DNA of 64,000 nt from Pedobacter sp. Bi126 (GTDB lineage Bacteria > Bacteroidota > Bacteroidia > Sphingobacteriales > Sphingobacteriaceae), in contig NZ_CAKKMS010000003.1 of assembly GCF_918698245.1 (NCBI RefSeq), positions 992,001-1,056,000 of the forward strand, written 5' to 3'. The notes under the pieces are model-generated. The model was given only the letters and a program-made list of their open reading frames with translations, ran no database searches and had not been told where the DNA came from. This document shows positions 17,320 to 27,004 of the stretch, in pieces. Position 1 is the first letter of the stretch. Every line of letters starts with the position of its first letter. Position numbers and translations under genes: made by a program.

Positions 17320-19485
17320 TTAGTTATTCTTTGGCATCACGCCTAAGTTCATCACGTAGTTGCCAGATTGTTGCATAAAATCGCCCATTACTTTTAACGA
17401 TTCATCTTCAATAAAATCGAAAGCATCTTGCTTGGTAATTTTATCTCCTTTTTTAATGGCAGGTAATCCTCTTAATGCCCTTAATTCATTCTGTCTGGCA
17501 AGTGTTTTAGCTTCTTGTGCATCGCGCTCAGCTTTAAGTTTAGCCTCATTTAAGGTTACAGAAACTTCATTGTCGCGTTTTTTAAGATCGGCAATATCTT
17601 GTTTCAGGTATTTAAAATCCAATGAGTTTGCGATACGCTGCTCGCTGTTTTTAACCAACTGTGCTTTTACAGGGGTCAGATTCGCAACTGCTTTAAAGCT
17701 AGAGCTTGGAATAACGTCCCATGGTAAGGCAGATGATTCAGTATCTTCTCCAATTTTATCCATCGGATAAACTGAAGGGAAAACAACATCAGGTGTTACG
17801 CCTTTATGCTGCGTGCTGCTTCCTGCTACACGGTAAAATTTAGCCATGGTTAGGTTAATCTGACCTAAGTTAATATCAGCCGGGCTTGCTCCGCTTGGCG
17901 ATGTGCCAACGGTTTTATCTTTAGAAATTAATCCCGCTACCCTTTGCAACATACTTGGGTTTACCAATTTGTTTAAATCGATAGAAGATTGAACGGTACC
18001 TTTACCATAAGTTTGGCTACCCATAATAATACCACGGCCGTAATCCTGTATTGCACCAGCGAAAATTTCTGATGCAGATGCGCTTAAACGGTCTACGATT
18101 ACACCAAAAGGCCCATCCCAGGTTACACCGCTATTTTCATCCTCATCCACTTCAATTTTACCGCGTAAATCTTTCACCTGAACTACAGGGCCTCTATCTA
18201 TAAATAAACCGGTTAATGAGATGGCTTCAACTAATGAGCCTCCACCGTTTCCACGTAAATCCATTACGATTGCATTTACCTTATCATATGTTTTTAACGA
18301 ATCGATTAGTTTTCTAACATCGCGGGTAGTACTTTTGTAGTTTTTATCACCTGCATTTGCTGCTTTAAAATCAGCATAGAACGCTGGTAGGGTAATAATC
18401 CCGATTTTATAATCTTTACCATTACTGTTAATGGTTTTAACTTTTTTCTTGGCAGATGTTTCTTCCAAAACAATTTTATCGCGAACCAATTCGATAATAA
18501 CCGGTTTAGAAGACATTTCTTTTCCAACAGGTATAACTTTTAAACGCACCTTGGTTCCTTTCGGACCTTTAATTTTCGATACGGTGTTGTCCAATCTCCA
18601 ACCCACTACGTCAACAAATTCTCCATCACCCTGTGCTACAGCAATAATACGATCGCCAGCACTTAGTTGTTTCCCTTTAAATGCAGGTCCGCCAGCAATA
18701 ATTTCGGAGATTTTAACTACCTCGTTTTCTAATTGTAAACGGGCGCCAATACCTTCGAAAGAACGGGACATATCTTCGTTAAATGCTGCTGCGTTGGTTG
18801 GATTAAAATAATTGGTATGTGGATCAATAGATTCGGTAAAAGCATCCATCAAAATCTGGAATACATCCTGGTTATTGGTTTTTGAAGTCTGAGACTGTAG
18901 GTTCTGATAACGTTTAGTTAATGTTTCTACATTTTTTGCTTCAGCTGTTCCAGCTAAATTTAAATTGATCAGTTCGTATTTAACACGTTTTTTCCAGGTA
19001 TCGTTTAATGCTGCAGAAGAAGTTGCCCAAGGTTGCTTCTCCCTGTCGTATACATAACTGTCGGTTTGGTTAAAATCGTATTTGGTTTTAATCTGTGCTA
19101 AAGAATAGGTAAAATATTCGTTCAACCTTTTGGCATAAACGTTATAGATGAAAAATGGGCCGCTTAGATCGCCATTTTTGAAATCATCATCCAAAGTATA
19201 TCTGTATTTTTCAAATTCCTTAATATCCGAAGCCAAAAAGTAATTTTTGCCCTGATCTAAAGACTTGATATACTTATCTAAAATGATTGAAGATATAGAA
19301 TCGTTGATCTGAATTTTTTTATAATTATAACTCTCAATCAAATTTACAACCTCTTTTATAACAAGTTGTTGCTGCTCATCAGGTTTTACATTGGTAACAC
19401 CCTCAACCATTGGCTGAGTTTTAGGTGCAGCATGACAAGCAAGTACTGCCGCAGTAAAAATTACAAAAAATATTCTCTTTAACAT
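17320..19485 (-). CDS. prc: carboxy-terminal processing protease (S41, Tsp/Prc)
   Basis: A 721-residue periplasmic S41 protease that trims or degrades exported proteins from their C-termini. The ATG at 19485 gives a signal sequence (MLKRIFFVIFTAAVLACHA, possibly a lipobox); an in-frame extension upstream seems unlikely. The order is an N-terminal Tsp domain, a PDZ domain around ISEIIAGGPAFKGKQLSAGD, then the protease core with catalytic Ser in SASASEIFAGA and Lys in GSQTYGKGTVQS. A helical C-terminal domain is Lys/Glu-rich. It converges on the slipin gene. Confidence 0.95.
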   Translation of the reverse strand: MLKRIFFVIFTAAVLACHAAPKTQPMVEGVTNVKPDEQQQLVIKEVVNLIESYNYKKIQINDSISSIILDKYIKSLDQGKNYFLASDIKEFEKYRYTLDDDFKNGDLSGPFFIYNVYAKRLNEYFTYSLAQIKTKYDFNQTDSYVYDREKQPWATSSAALNDTWKKRVKYELINLNLAGTAEAKNVETLTKRYQNLQSQTSKTNNQDVFQILMDAFTESIDPHTNYFNPTNAAAFNEDMSRSFEGIGARLQLENEVVKISEIIAGGPAFKGKQLSAGDRIIAVAQGDGEFVDVVGWRLDNTVSKIKGPKGTKVRLKVIPVGKEMSSKPVIIELVRDKIVLEETSAKKKVKTINSNGKDYKIGIITLPAFYADFKAANAGDKNYKSTTRDVRKLIDSLKTYDKVNAIVMDLRGNGGGSLVEAISLTGLFIDRGPVVQVKDLRGKIEVDEDENSGVTWDGPFGVIVDRLSASASEIFAGAIQDYGRGIIMGSQTYGKGTVQSSIDLNKLVNPSMLQRVAGLISKDKTVGTSPSGASPADINLGQINLTMAKFYRVAGSSTQHKGVTPDVVFPSVYPMDKIGEDTESSALPWDVIPSSSFKAVANLTPVKAQLVKNSEQRIANSLDFKYLKQDIADLKKRDNEVSVTLNEAKLKAERDAQEAKTLARQNELRALRGLPAIKKGDKITKQDAFDFIEDESLKVMGDFMQQSGNYVMNLGVMPKNN

Positions 19486-19552
19486 CTCTTTAAATGATTT
19501 AAAATCCATTTCCAATTCTATATAGCCAATATGATACCATTTTAGCAAAAAA

Positions 19553-19583
19553 ACAAAAAAGAGACAGCATTATTACCGTCTCT
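19553..19583 (-). terminator. terminator after the TPR gene
   Basis: AGAGAC (19560-19565) pairs with GTCTCT (19578-19583). Read on minus it is followed by TTTTTTG. The short 6-bp stem makes it only moderately strong. Confidence 0.6.
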
Positions 19584-19754
19584 TGTTAAAACTTTATCAA
19601 ATCTAACTAAAAGCTTTTTATTTAACAATTTCTTATGTAGAACGTTGAGCGTTATTTTTTGTTTTGATCGATACTCAAATTTGACCAATTACAGACCTTT
19701 AAGGGCTATATTGTTTGTGATGTAGGAAGATTTAAAGAAAAATAAGTATCCAAA

Positions 19755-20444
19755 CTAGCTTGGGTTTACCTTTTTACTGGTGGTTTTGCTGGCGATCATT
19801 TCCCTGGCATCTTTGATTTGCGTTTTGTACTGGGTGGTTTTGATCGAGTTGGCAAGCCATTCGGCCGATTTCAGATCTCTCAGTGCAAGCGTAAAATCTT
19901 TCTTTTTGATTTTAACCTGAACAATGCCTAAAATAGATTCGATATATGAATTGTTGCTTTTTAGCTGTTTTGCCAATATACCCTGTTGGGTGTAAAACCA
20001 CATTGATTGGGTATACTTGGTATTTGCCAGATAAACTTTGCCTAAAAGGTTATAGGTGTTCATTACTCCTGCTCTGTTTCCGGTTTTAGAATAATTTTTT
20101 AACGCCACATTTAAAAGAATCTGCTCAGCATCAGTGAAACGGCCAAGTTGATAATGCATACTGCTCATCTTGATAACGGCCTGTCCGTACCTGTTGAAGT
20201 TTTTTACGGCATTATATTCGAAAGCGGCTTTGCCAAATAAGGTGAGGGCTTCGTTGTAATCGCCTTTTCGCTCTAAATCTTCTGCTTCCTCAAAAAAAGA
20301 ATTGCCGTCTTCCAGGTCAAATTTAGATACTGCTATATTTATAGCACTACCGTTAGGTTCTTGGATCTCAGATTTATCTATATTTTGAGCTTGTAGTTGT
20401 AATGATGCAAAAAGGCCTAATAAAGCCAATACAATCTTGGTCAT
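19755..20444 (-). CDS. secreted tetratricopeptide-repeat protein
   Basis: A 229-residue protein with signal peptide (MTKIVLALLGLFASLQLQAQ). At least three TPR-like helical pairs are visible between residues about 50 and 200, for example ERKGDYNEALTLFGKAAFEY, QLGRFTDAEQILLNVALKNY and LGKVYLANTKYTQSMWFY. TPRs mediate protein binding, and there is no catalytic domain. It starts 29 bases after the isoaspartyl peptidase stop, so it may be the last gene of the cyanophycin-degradation operon, although a functional link is only positional. Confidence 0.8.
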   Translation of the reverse strand: MTKIVLALLGLFASLQLQAQNIDKSEIQEPNGSAINIAVSKFDLEDGNSFFEEAEDLERKGDYNEALTLFGKAAFEYNAVKNFNRYGQAVIKMSSMHYQLGRFTDAEQILLNVALKNYSKTGNRAGVMNTYNLLGKVYLANTKYTQSMWFYTQQGILAKQLKSNNSYIESILGIVQVKIKKKDFTLALRDLKSAEWLANSIKTTQYKTQIKDAREMIASKTTSKKVNPS

Positions 20445-20473
20445 GCAACAAAAATAATACTTTAAATCTAATT

Positions 20474-21316
20474 TCAGCTAAATACCTGTAAATTAACATC
20501 AAAAGATGCCCAAACCATATATGGATGCGAGTCGCAATGGTACACTTCACCCGCTGCAGAAATGCCTACAACGCCCGCAAAGCCATCAAAAGCTTTAAGT
20601 TCGGCAAAAGATTTATCTGATGCTTCCTTTAAAGAAAAACCATCGGTAACACGGGTTACAATTTTTGCGGCTAAGGCACCGCTTACAATATCTTCACCTA
20701 CTCCGGTACAAGAAATACCTGCATATTGATTGGCATAGTTGCCTGCCACGGTTGCAGAGTCACTCACACGGCAAGGAATTTCGAATCCTTTTCCCCCAGT
20801 GGAGGTTGCTGCTGCTAAATTTCCATCTGCATCGAGTGCTACACAGCCTACCGTTCCTTTATTTTCTTTTTGGTTTAGCTTAGCCTCGTATTCTGATTGG
20901 CGCTGTGGGGTAATCGGATTGAAATATTCAAATCCATTTGTTCTGGCAAATTGCCGGGCACCATCACCACTAAGTACCCGGTCATCATATGTTAATAGGT
21001 TGTGCGCAATCTGTATAGGATTTTTAACATCTTCTACATTAATTACACCACTAAATTTTTCTGTTTTACCATCCATTAGGGCTGCGCTCAACCTCACTTT
21101 TCCATCGCTTTGAATCTGCGAACCGATACCAGCGTTAAACAGCTCGTTATCTTCTAATAGTGCAACAGTATAAGCCACGGTTTCTAAAGCAGTATGTGTT
21201 TTTAGATATTCGTATCCGAGCGTAACAATCGAGGCCAAAGCATCTTGTTTAGCCTTTTTCGTTTCCTGATTGGTAGACGATTCGCTGAAGAAGCCGCCAT
21301 GTATGATTAATTTCAT
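20474..21316 (-). CDS. iaaA: isoaspartyl peptidase / L-asparaginase (Ntn hydrolase)
   Basis: A 280-residue plant-type asparaginase. The ATG at 21316 starts the canonical MKLIIHGG strand; an upstream frame extension is ignored. The precursor self-cleaves before the nucleophile Thr155 in GTVGCVALD. STGGKGFEIPCRVSDS and GTG-like segments line the active site. This family hydrolyses beta-aspartyl dipeptides such as beta-Asp-Arg. Its position 88 bases behind cyanophycinase, which releases beta-Asp-Arg, fits the second step of cyanophycin breakdown. Confidence 0.93.
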   Translation of the reverse strand: MKLIIHGGFFSESSTNQETKKAKQDALASIVTLGYEYLKTHTALETVAYTVALLEDNELFNAGIGSQIQSDGKVRLSAALMDGKTEKFSGVINVEDVKNPIQIAHNLLTYDDRVLSGDGARQFARTNGFEYFNPITPQRQSEYEAKLNQKENKGTVGCVALDADGNLAAATSTGGKGFEIPCRVSDSATVAGNYANQYAGISCTGVGEDIVSGALAAKIVTRVTDGFSLKEASDKSFAELKAFDGFAGVVGISAAGEVYHCDSHPYMVWASFDVNLQVFS

Positions 21317-21404
21317 TTTTTTGGAGTATTGGAGTATTGAGTAGCAAGTATCAAGATTGGGCAAGTCCTAACTGAAAATCGCCTACTGTTTATTGCCAGC
21401 TGAA

Positions 21405-22280
21405 TTACCCTATAGGAACAACCTTTGGATGATGGATCACCAAGCTATGGTCTGTTAAATCATAAACGTCGCCATCGCACATTACATGTACCACCATGTT
21501 TTTAATTGAAACCGGCTGGCCCATCTCTACATCTGTTAAATTGGTATCGGCCATATTGCGGCCATCTACTAAAATTACCATGCCAGAGCCGATTGCTTCC
21601 ATCGTATGACCATCAGAGATGAAAAGCCCCGTATCTTCACCAAGACCAATCCCTAATATACCAGGATTGCTGGCAGCAGCATATAACAAGCGGCCGATTC
21701 TTCCGCGTTGAACAAAATGTGTATCAACAATAACATCATCAATAAAGCCTAATCCGCCGGTAATTTTAACCTCTCCCTTAAGTAAAGCATCTTTGCTGCT
21801 ACCCTGATAAATCATATTTTTAGAGCTTGCGGCCGCCCCTGCAGAAGTACCGGCAATTACTACAGGTTCATTTCTGTATTTCTCCAGTAAGATTTGATGG
21901 ATTTTTGTTCCACCAAAAATAGATGAAAGACGGAGCTGATCGCCACCGGTAAAAATAATTACCTCCGCTGCTTTGATACGCTCATAATTTTCATCAGAAT
22001 TGGCTTCTTCACGGTTGGTAATATTAAGCACACCAACATTGTGCACATCTAATTGTGCATAAGCCTTGATATATTCTTCACCAACCTTTTCGGGCATTAA
22101 TGATGCTGTAGTGATAATCTCGAAGCGAGATTGAGTATCTCTTAATGATTCTGTAGTAATCCGTTTTAAAATTCCACGCTCAAAAAAATTCATATTCTCA
22201 GGCAGTCCAAATTGCGTTTCTGCGAAGCTACCTGTGTTTATTGCGCCACCAATGATGATGAGTTTACCTTTCGGAACCAT
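21405..22280 (-). CDS. cphB: cyanophycinase
   Basis: A 291-residue S51-family serine exopeptidase that cuts cyanophycin (multi-L-arginyl-poly-L-aspartate) to beta-Asp-Arg dipeptides. The nucleophile Ser146 lies in the elbow GTSAGA. IIFTGGDQLRLSS and DTHFVQRGRIGRL are family signatures contributing to the active site and arginine pocket. No signal peptide is seen, so it is the intracellular form. It is divergent from cphA across a 293-base region and followed by iaaA, a complete degradation pair. Confidence 0.95.
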   Translation of the reverse strand: MVPKGKLIIIGGAINTGSFAETQFGLPENMNFFERGILKRITTESLRDTQSRFEIITTASLMPEKVGEEYIKAYAQLDVHNVGVLNITNREEANSDENYERIKAAEVIIFTGGDQLRLSSIFGGTKIHQILLEKYRNEPVVIAGTSAGAAASSKNMIYQGSSKDALLKGEVKITGGLGFIDDVIVDTHFVQRGRIGRLLYAAASNPGILGIGLGEDTGLFISDGHTMEAIGSGMVILVDGRNMADTNLTDVEMGQPVSIKNMVVHVMCDGDVYDLTDHSLVIHHPKVVPIG

Positions 22281-22311
22281 TCTTTGTGTATTATAATTGT
22301 ATCAAAAAACC

Positions 22312-22319
22312 CAAATATA
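22312..22319 (-). promoter_or_regulatory. possible -7 element for cphB
   Basis: Read on minus this is TATATTTG, an exact TAnnTTTG match 31 bases upstream of the cphB start. No clear -33 TTTG lies at the right distance, so support is partial. No convincing element was found for cphA in the remaining shared region (22320-22573). Confidence 0.4.
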
Positions 22320-22573
22320 TAGGCTTATGATAAAAAACACGACTTTTTTTGTCAAGAATATTCAATTTATTAACAAACGTTAAAATATTATAACCTAAAA
22401 TTAACAGGATTGTGCTTGAAAATAAAACAAATACGCCTTAAAATTGATTTAGCTAATGGAACGTCTAATTTCAAAATAAATGCATAATTTACCATCATCA
22501 ATTTTATTCTAAAAATTGAGTTAAAAAGGCTGTCCCAAACGCTTGTTTAAATAAAAAACGAACAAAATATTAC

Positions 22574-25189
22574 ATGAAGATATCAAACATACAAGTATTA
22601 AGAGGGCCGAACATATGGTCAATTAGCCGAAAAAAATTGATCCAGATGCGTTTAGATCTGGAAGATTTAGAGCAAAAACCAACCAACGTAATAGAAGGAT
22701 TTAGCGAAAGGATTGAGAAACTCTTGCCTAGCATGTTTACACACCGGTGTTCTAAGGGAGTTGAAGGTGGCTTTTTCACCCGGGTAAAAGAAGGGACATG
22801 GATGGGGCATGTAATTGAACATATTGCCTTGGAAATTCAAACTTTGGCAGGCATGGAAACCGGTTTCGGCAGAACCCGCCAAACTAAAACTGAAGGCATT
22901 TATAATGTGGTATTCAGTTATCTGGAAGAAAAGGTTGGTGTTTACGCGGCTGAAGCTGCAGTTAAAATTGCCGAAGCCCTGATTAATAACGAAGAGTACG
23001 ATTTGGAGCACGACATCCGTAGGATGAAGGAAATCCGTGAGCTGGAAGCATTAGGACCAAGTACAGGTTCTATTGTAGAAGAGGCGGTGAGCAGAAGTAT
23101 TCCTTGGATCAGGCTGAATAAAAGTTCGTTGGTGCAGTTGGGCTATGGTAAAAATCAGGTTCGTTTTAGGGCAACCATGACCGAAAAAACCAGTAGCATC
23201 GCTGTAGATATTGCCAGCAACAAGGAAGAGACAAAACGTTTGCTTACCGAAGCTGCCATTCCAGTGGCATCGGGGGTAACCATTTCAAATCCTGATGATC
23301 TGGAAGCATCTGTTAAAAAGGTTGGGTTTCCACTCGTTTTTAAACCACTTGATGGCAACCATGGCAAGGGCGCAACCATTAATGTGAAAACGATGGAAGA
23401 TGCGGTTGCCGCTTTCGAATACGCCAAAACGTATTCGCGAAAGGTAATTATAGAGAAATTTATTACTGGTTTCGATTTTAGGGTACTGGTAATCGATCAC
23501 AAAGTTATTGCTGCCGCACAACGTGATCCGGCACATGTTAAGGGCAATGGAATTCATACGATCCAAGAATTGATCGATAAGGAGAATGAAGATCCACGCC
23601 GTGGTTATGGTCACGAAAATGTGCTAACTGAAATTGCTGTTGACCGGGATACTTTGGATCTGCTGGCAAAAAAAGAATATACCTTAGAAACTATTCCCGA
23701 AAAGGGAGAAGTGGTTTATTTAAAATCTACTGCAAATTTAAGTACAGGCGGGACATCTATCGATGTAACTGACATTGTACATCCACAGAATATTTTTATA
23801 TGTGAAAGGATTTCGAGGGTAATCGGATTGGATATCTGCGGTATCGATATTATGGCGCAAGACCTTACCCGGCCATTAAACGAAAACGGAGGTGTGGTTT
23901 TGGAAGTTAATGCAGCACCAGGATTCAGGATGCACCTTGCACCAAGTGAAGGCTTGCCTAGAAATGTGGCTGCATCGGTTATTGACATGCTGTATCCACA
24001 GGGAAAATTGTCACAGATTCCGATTATTGCTGTAACCGGAACAAACGGAAAAACCACTACTACACGATTAATTGCGCACATTATCAGAAGTAATGGTAAA
24101 CGTGTAGGTTTTACCACCAGTGACGGTGTGTATGTGCACAACACGATGCTAATGAAAGGTGATACCACCGGACCGGTAAGTGCTGAGTTCATTTTAAAAG
24201 ATCCAACAGTTGAATTTGCGGTACTAGAAACCGCCCGTGGGGGAATTTTAAGAGCTGGACTGGGATTTAATGCATGTGATATTGGCGTAGTAACCAATAT
24301 CCAGGAAGATCACCTTGGTATTTCTGATATCCATAATCTTGACGATCTGACACGTGTCAAAGCGGTTGTGATCGGGGCAGTGCGTCGCAAAGGTTGGGCA
24401 GTATTAAATGCAGATAATGGTTATTGCGTTCGCATTGGCAAGGATGCGCGCTGTAATGTTGCTTATTTTAGCATGGATGAAAATAATCCGGTGATTAAAG
24501 AACATTGTAGAAAAGGTGGAATTGCCGCCATTTATGAAAACGGATACATTACCATTAAAACAGGCGACTGGAAATTAAGGGTAGATAAAGCCACGCACAT
24601 TCCATTAACTTTTGGTGGTTCCGTGAATTTTATGATCCAGAATGTGCTTGCAGCAACACTGGCAACCTATTTATGGGGCTATAAACCTGAAGATATCCGT
24701 TTATCGCTGGAAACATTTATTCCTTCTGCGGCGCATACCCCAGGAAGGATGAATATTTTCAGGTTCAAAGAATTTAAAGTACTGGTCGATTTTGCGCATA
24801 ATCCTGACGGATTTAACGGCATAAAAGGTTTCTTGCAGGGTGTAGAGGCTACCGAACATGTAGGTATTATTTCGGCAACAGGTGATAGAAGAGATGAGGA
24901 TATTATCGAAACTGCCCGCATTTCGGCTCAGATGTTTGATAAAATTTATGTTTGTCAGGAGAAATATCTCCGTGGCAGACAACAACAAGAACTGGTTGAC
25001 CTGCTGGTAAAAGGCATCAAGGAAGTTGATCCAGATAAAGAGATCATCATTAACAATAAAAGCACAGAATGTTTGCAGATCGCGATCGAAACTGCTAAAA
25101 AAGGTTCTTATTTAACGATTCTAAGTAACACGATCGACAATACAATCCAACGCGTTACCGAACATTTAGATCGGGAATTAGAGTCGTAA
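22574..25189 (+). CDS. cphA: cyanophycin synthetase
   Basis: An 871-residue synthetase that polymerises cyanophycin from aspartate and arginine with ATP. It has the CphA order: an N-terminal domain (about 1-160), an ATP-grasp domain that adds Asp to the backbone (about 210-480, with PLDGNHGKGATINV and VLEVNAAPGFRMHLAPSEG), and a Mur-ligase-like domain that adds Arg. The Mur P-loop GTNGKTTT is at 489-496, and HTPGRMNIF and DFAHNPDGF lie further on. Length matches cyanobacterial CphA1. It is transcribed away from cphB. Confidence 0.96.
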   Translation: MKISNIQVLRGPNIWSISRKKLIQMRLDLEDLEQKPTNVIEGFSERIEKLLPSMFTHRCSKGVEGGFFTRVKEGTWMGHVIEHIALEIQTLAGMETGFGRTRQTKTEGIYNVVFSYLEEKVGVYAAEAAVKIAEALINNEEYDLEHDIRRMKEIRELEALGPSTGSIVEEAVSRSIPWIRLNKSSLVQLGYGKNQVRFRATMTEKTSSIAVDIASNKEETKRLLTEAAIPVASGVTISNPDDLEASVKKVGFPLVFKPLDGNHGKGATINVKTMEDAVAAFEYAKTYSRKVIIEKFITGFDFRVLVIDHKVIAAAQRDPAHVKGNGIHTIQELIDKENEDPRRGYGHENVLTEIAVDRDTLDLLAKKEYTLETIPEKGEVVYLKSTANLSTGGTSIDVTDIVHPQNIFICERISRVIGLDICGIDIMAQDLTRPLNENGGVVLEVNAAPGFRMHLAPSEGLPRNVAASVIDMLYPQGKLSQIPIIAVTGTNGKTTTTRLIAHIIRSNGKRVGFTTSDGVYVHNTMLMKGDTTGPVSAEFILKDPTVEFAVLETARGGILRAGLGFNACDIGVVTNIQEDHLGISDIHNLDDLTRVKAVVIGAVRRKGWAVLNADNGYCVRIGKDARCNVAYFSMDENNPVIKEHCRKGGIAAIYENGYITIKTGDWKLRVDKATHIPLTFGGSVNFMIQNVLAATLATYLWGYKPEDIRLSLETFIPSAAHTPGRMNIFRFKEFKVLVDFAHNPDGFNGIKGFLQGVEATEHVGIISATGDRRDEDIIETARISAQMFDKIYVCQEKYLRGRQQQELVDLLVKGIKEVDPDKEIIINNKSTECLQIAIETAKKGSYLTILSNTIDNTIQRVTEHLDRELES

Positions 25190-25222
25190 TTCTTAACTGA
25201 TTTAGTTCCTAAAAGATCGTCG

Positions 25223-25247
25223 CCCTGAATTTATTTCAGGGTCTTTA
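25223..25247 (+). terminator. weak terminator after cphA
   Basis: CCCTGAA and TTCAGGG (25223-25229, 25235-25241) form a 7-bp stem with a 5-base loop followed by TCTTTAAAA. The T-tract is short. Confidence 0.5.
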
Positions 25248-25334
25248 AAAAAAGGTGCTGACCACGTAGTAGCTACAAGACAATTAAAAATGCTAATCTA
25301 TTTGTAAAACAAGTTCAGCATGACGGAAAGTTAA

Positions 25335-25375
25335 AAAAAAACCTCCTCCGATAATAAATCGAAGGAGGTTTTTCT
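25335..25375. terminator. bidirectional terminator, DUF2383 gene side
   Basis: AAACCTCCT and AGGAGGTTT enclose a pairing CGAT...ATCG, with A-run before and T-run after. It serves the minus-strand gene ending at 25392 and could stop any read-through from cphA. Confidence 0.82.
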
Positions 25376-25391
25376 ATTTTATCTCTGTCAC

Positions 25392-25847
25392 TTATGCCTG
25401 AGCATCACGTAATCTTTTAATTTCATCATGCGATACTCTTAACGATGCTTTTTGGTCAGAGATTAAATCTCTGATATTTGATGGAAGATCTTCTTCTTCT
25501 AATGCCATTTTATATGCATTTTGTGCTGCATCCTCTCCAAACTCACAATTGTTTAAAACAGTTTTACGGTCGTGGCCGGTAAATAATGCCTTAACATCCA
25601 TCCATGCCCTGTAAATTTTTCCTGAGTTTGTTGTTCCGGTTTCGATATCCTCACCCAATGCAGCTACTTCTGCAGCCAAAGCCATTTTATATTTTTGACT
25701 TTCGGCAATCATATTTAAAAATAGCGTTTTCAGATCGGCATCTCCATCCTTTAATTCCTGACGTGCTTTTTCATAGCCTTCAATACGATCGTTATTAATT
25801 TGAACCAGATCGTTTAATACCTCTGCTGTTGCTGTTGTCGTTTTCAT
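25392..25847 (-). CDS. DUF2383 / PA2169-like four-helix-bundle protein
   Basis: A 151-residue protein resembling the PA2169 family of ferritin-like four-helix bundles (DUF2383). The ATG at 25847 (MKTTTATAEVLNDLVQIN) is the family's usual start; an upstream in-frame ATG adds a hydrophobic stretch judged unlikely. The sequence is helical and acidic with EKARQELKDGDADLKTLF and SDQKASLRVSHDEIKRLRD near the ends. The family is often linked to stress response, but its biochemical role is not known. Confidence 0.85.
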   Translation of the reverse strand: MKTTTATAEVLNDLVQINNDRIEGYEKARQELKDGDADLKTLFLNMIAESQKYKMALAAEVAALGEDIETGTTNSGKIYRAWMDVKALFTGHDRKTVLNNCEFGEDAAQNAYKMALEEEDLPSNIRDLISDQKASLRVSHDEIKRLRDAQA

Positions 25848-25951
25848 ATCTTTTATTTTTATAGTTTCGATGTATAAAAGCAACATGAACAATTAAAAAA
25901 AGGTTTGTCATTTTTTTTAATTGTCTACAACAGTGAGCTATATCAGTTTAA

Positions 25952-26869
25952 TTATTTCTTTGAAAAGTATTGTGCCAGCTTTTCTTTAACAAAACGCCTA
26001 ACACGAGTTACCATATTGCCTTTCCGTTTAATCAAAAAGCTTTTGATGGCTTTGTATGCGATGGGGTCTTCGGCTATTGTGGTCGGAAACTCAACAATGG
26101 GCTTAGGGTTGATAATAACGTTATAAATATCGTTTATTCCTGAGTGCACGCCAGTGCCATCATGGCCAATATTGTTAACAAGTGATTGCGATGGGTTAAG
26201 TGTGATGCCTCCTTTTAAAAAGATTGAAGCATACCATCTAATGGCCCAGCTGTTGTTTTTTCCTTTTTTAAACTCCAACATCTGTTTCCAGAAGTTCATT
26301 TTATTGTCGATGGAAAATGCAGCTCTTTTCTTTTTATCAAACTGTTTTATAAGGATGTTAATATCTGGTTCGAAGTTTTTCCATGCCCTTCCCCATGTGG
26401 CCCAACCCCAACTTGTGGCCGCCCTGTAGAAAAACGATTGCGAAAGTTGATCTGATTTTAAGGGATACATATAGGCTCCTATATGCATTACTCTTTCCTC
26501 TTCGCGGTAATGGTTTAAAGCATTGTTGAAATAGGCTAAAGTATGGGGAGAGGTAACCAGGTCATCTTCAAAAACAATTACCTGATCGTATTCTACTATT
26601 AATTGAGTTACACCTGCAATTACCGAATTGGCTAAACCTGCATTTACCTTGCTTTCGATTACTTTAACCGATTTAAAACCTTCTGCTTTTTTGATGATTT
26701 TTCTTACTTCAGCAACTTTTTCTTTATCCTGATCTGTTTTGGCACCATCGGAAAAGATATACAAATGGCTTTGTGCTGCCAATTCATTTTGTTGCAGGAA
26801 TTGTAACGTACGCTCGGTGTGCTGCGGGCGATTGTATACGAAAAGCGCTATTGGGGCAAGGTTTTGCAT
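25952..26869 (-). CDS. GT-A fold glycosyltransferase
   Basis: A 305-residue cytosolic glycosyltransferase. The N-terminal PIALFVYNRPQHTERTL, then LYIFSDGAK and the acidic VFEDDLVTSP (DxD-like, near residue 100), are typical of GT-A enzymes that act on sugar nucleotides. GWATWGRAWKNF near the middle is a recognition motif in related Bacteroidota transferases. It is the last gene of the surface-glycan cluster, separated from the methyltransferase by a 135-base spacer containing a palindromic repeat. Donor and acceptor cannot be inferred. Confidence 0.85.
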   Translation of the reverse strand: MQNLAPIALFVYNRPQHTERTLQFLQQNELAAQSHLYIFSDGAKTDQDKEKVAEVRKIIKKAEGFKSVKVIESKVNAGLANSVIAGVTQLIVEYDQVIVFEDDLVTSPHTLAYFNNALNHYREEERVMHIGAYMYPLKSDQLSQSFFYRAATSWGWATWGRAWKNFEPDINILIKQFDKKKRAAFSIDNKMNFWKQMLEFKKGKNNSWAIRWYASIFLKGGITLNPSQSLVNNIGHDGTGVHSGINDIYNVIINPKPIVEFPTTIAEDPIAYKAIKSFLIKRKGNMVTRVRRFVKEKLAQYFSKK

Positions 26870-26908
26870 TTTTGTTTTTTATCAATTACCGATTTTCAAT
26901 TGAAGGGT

Positions 26909-26992
26909 CCGTCATCTCGACTGAAACGCAGTGGAATGGAGAGATCTATCGAAATAGATTTCTCGGCTTCGTTGCACTTCGCTCGAATGACG
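26909..26992. repeat. palindromic intergenic repeat
   Basis: It begins CGTCATCTCGACTGAAACGC and ends TTCGCTCGAATGACG, with an inner GAGATCTATCGAAATAGATTTCTC palindrome described here by its halves GAGATCTAT and ATAGATTTCTC. It is the same family as 2165-2284 and 44018-44144, inserted in the spacer between two glycan genes. Confidence 0.78.
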
Positions 26993-27004
26993 ATCGCCCG
27001 ACCC

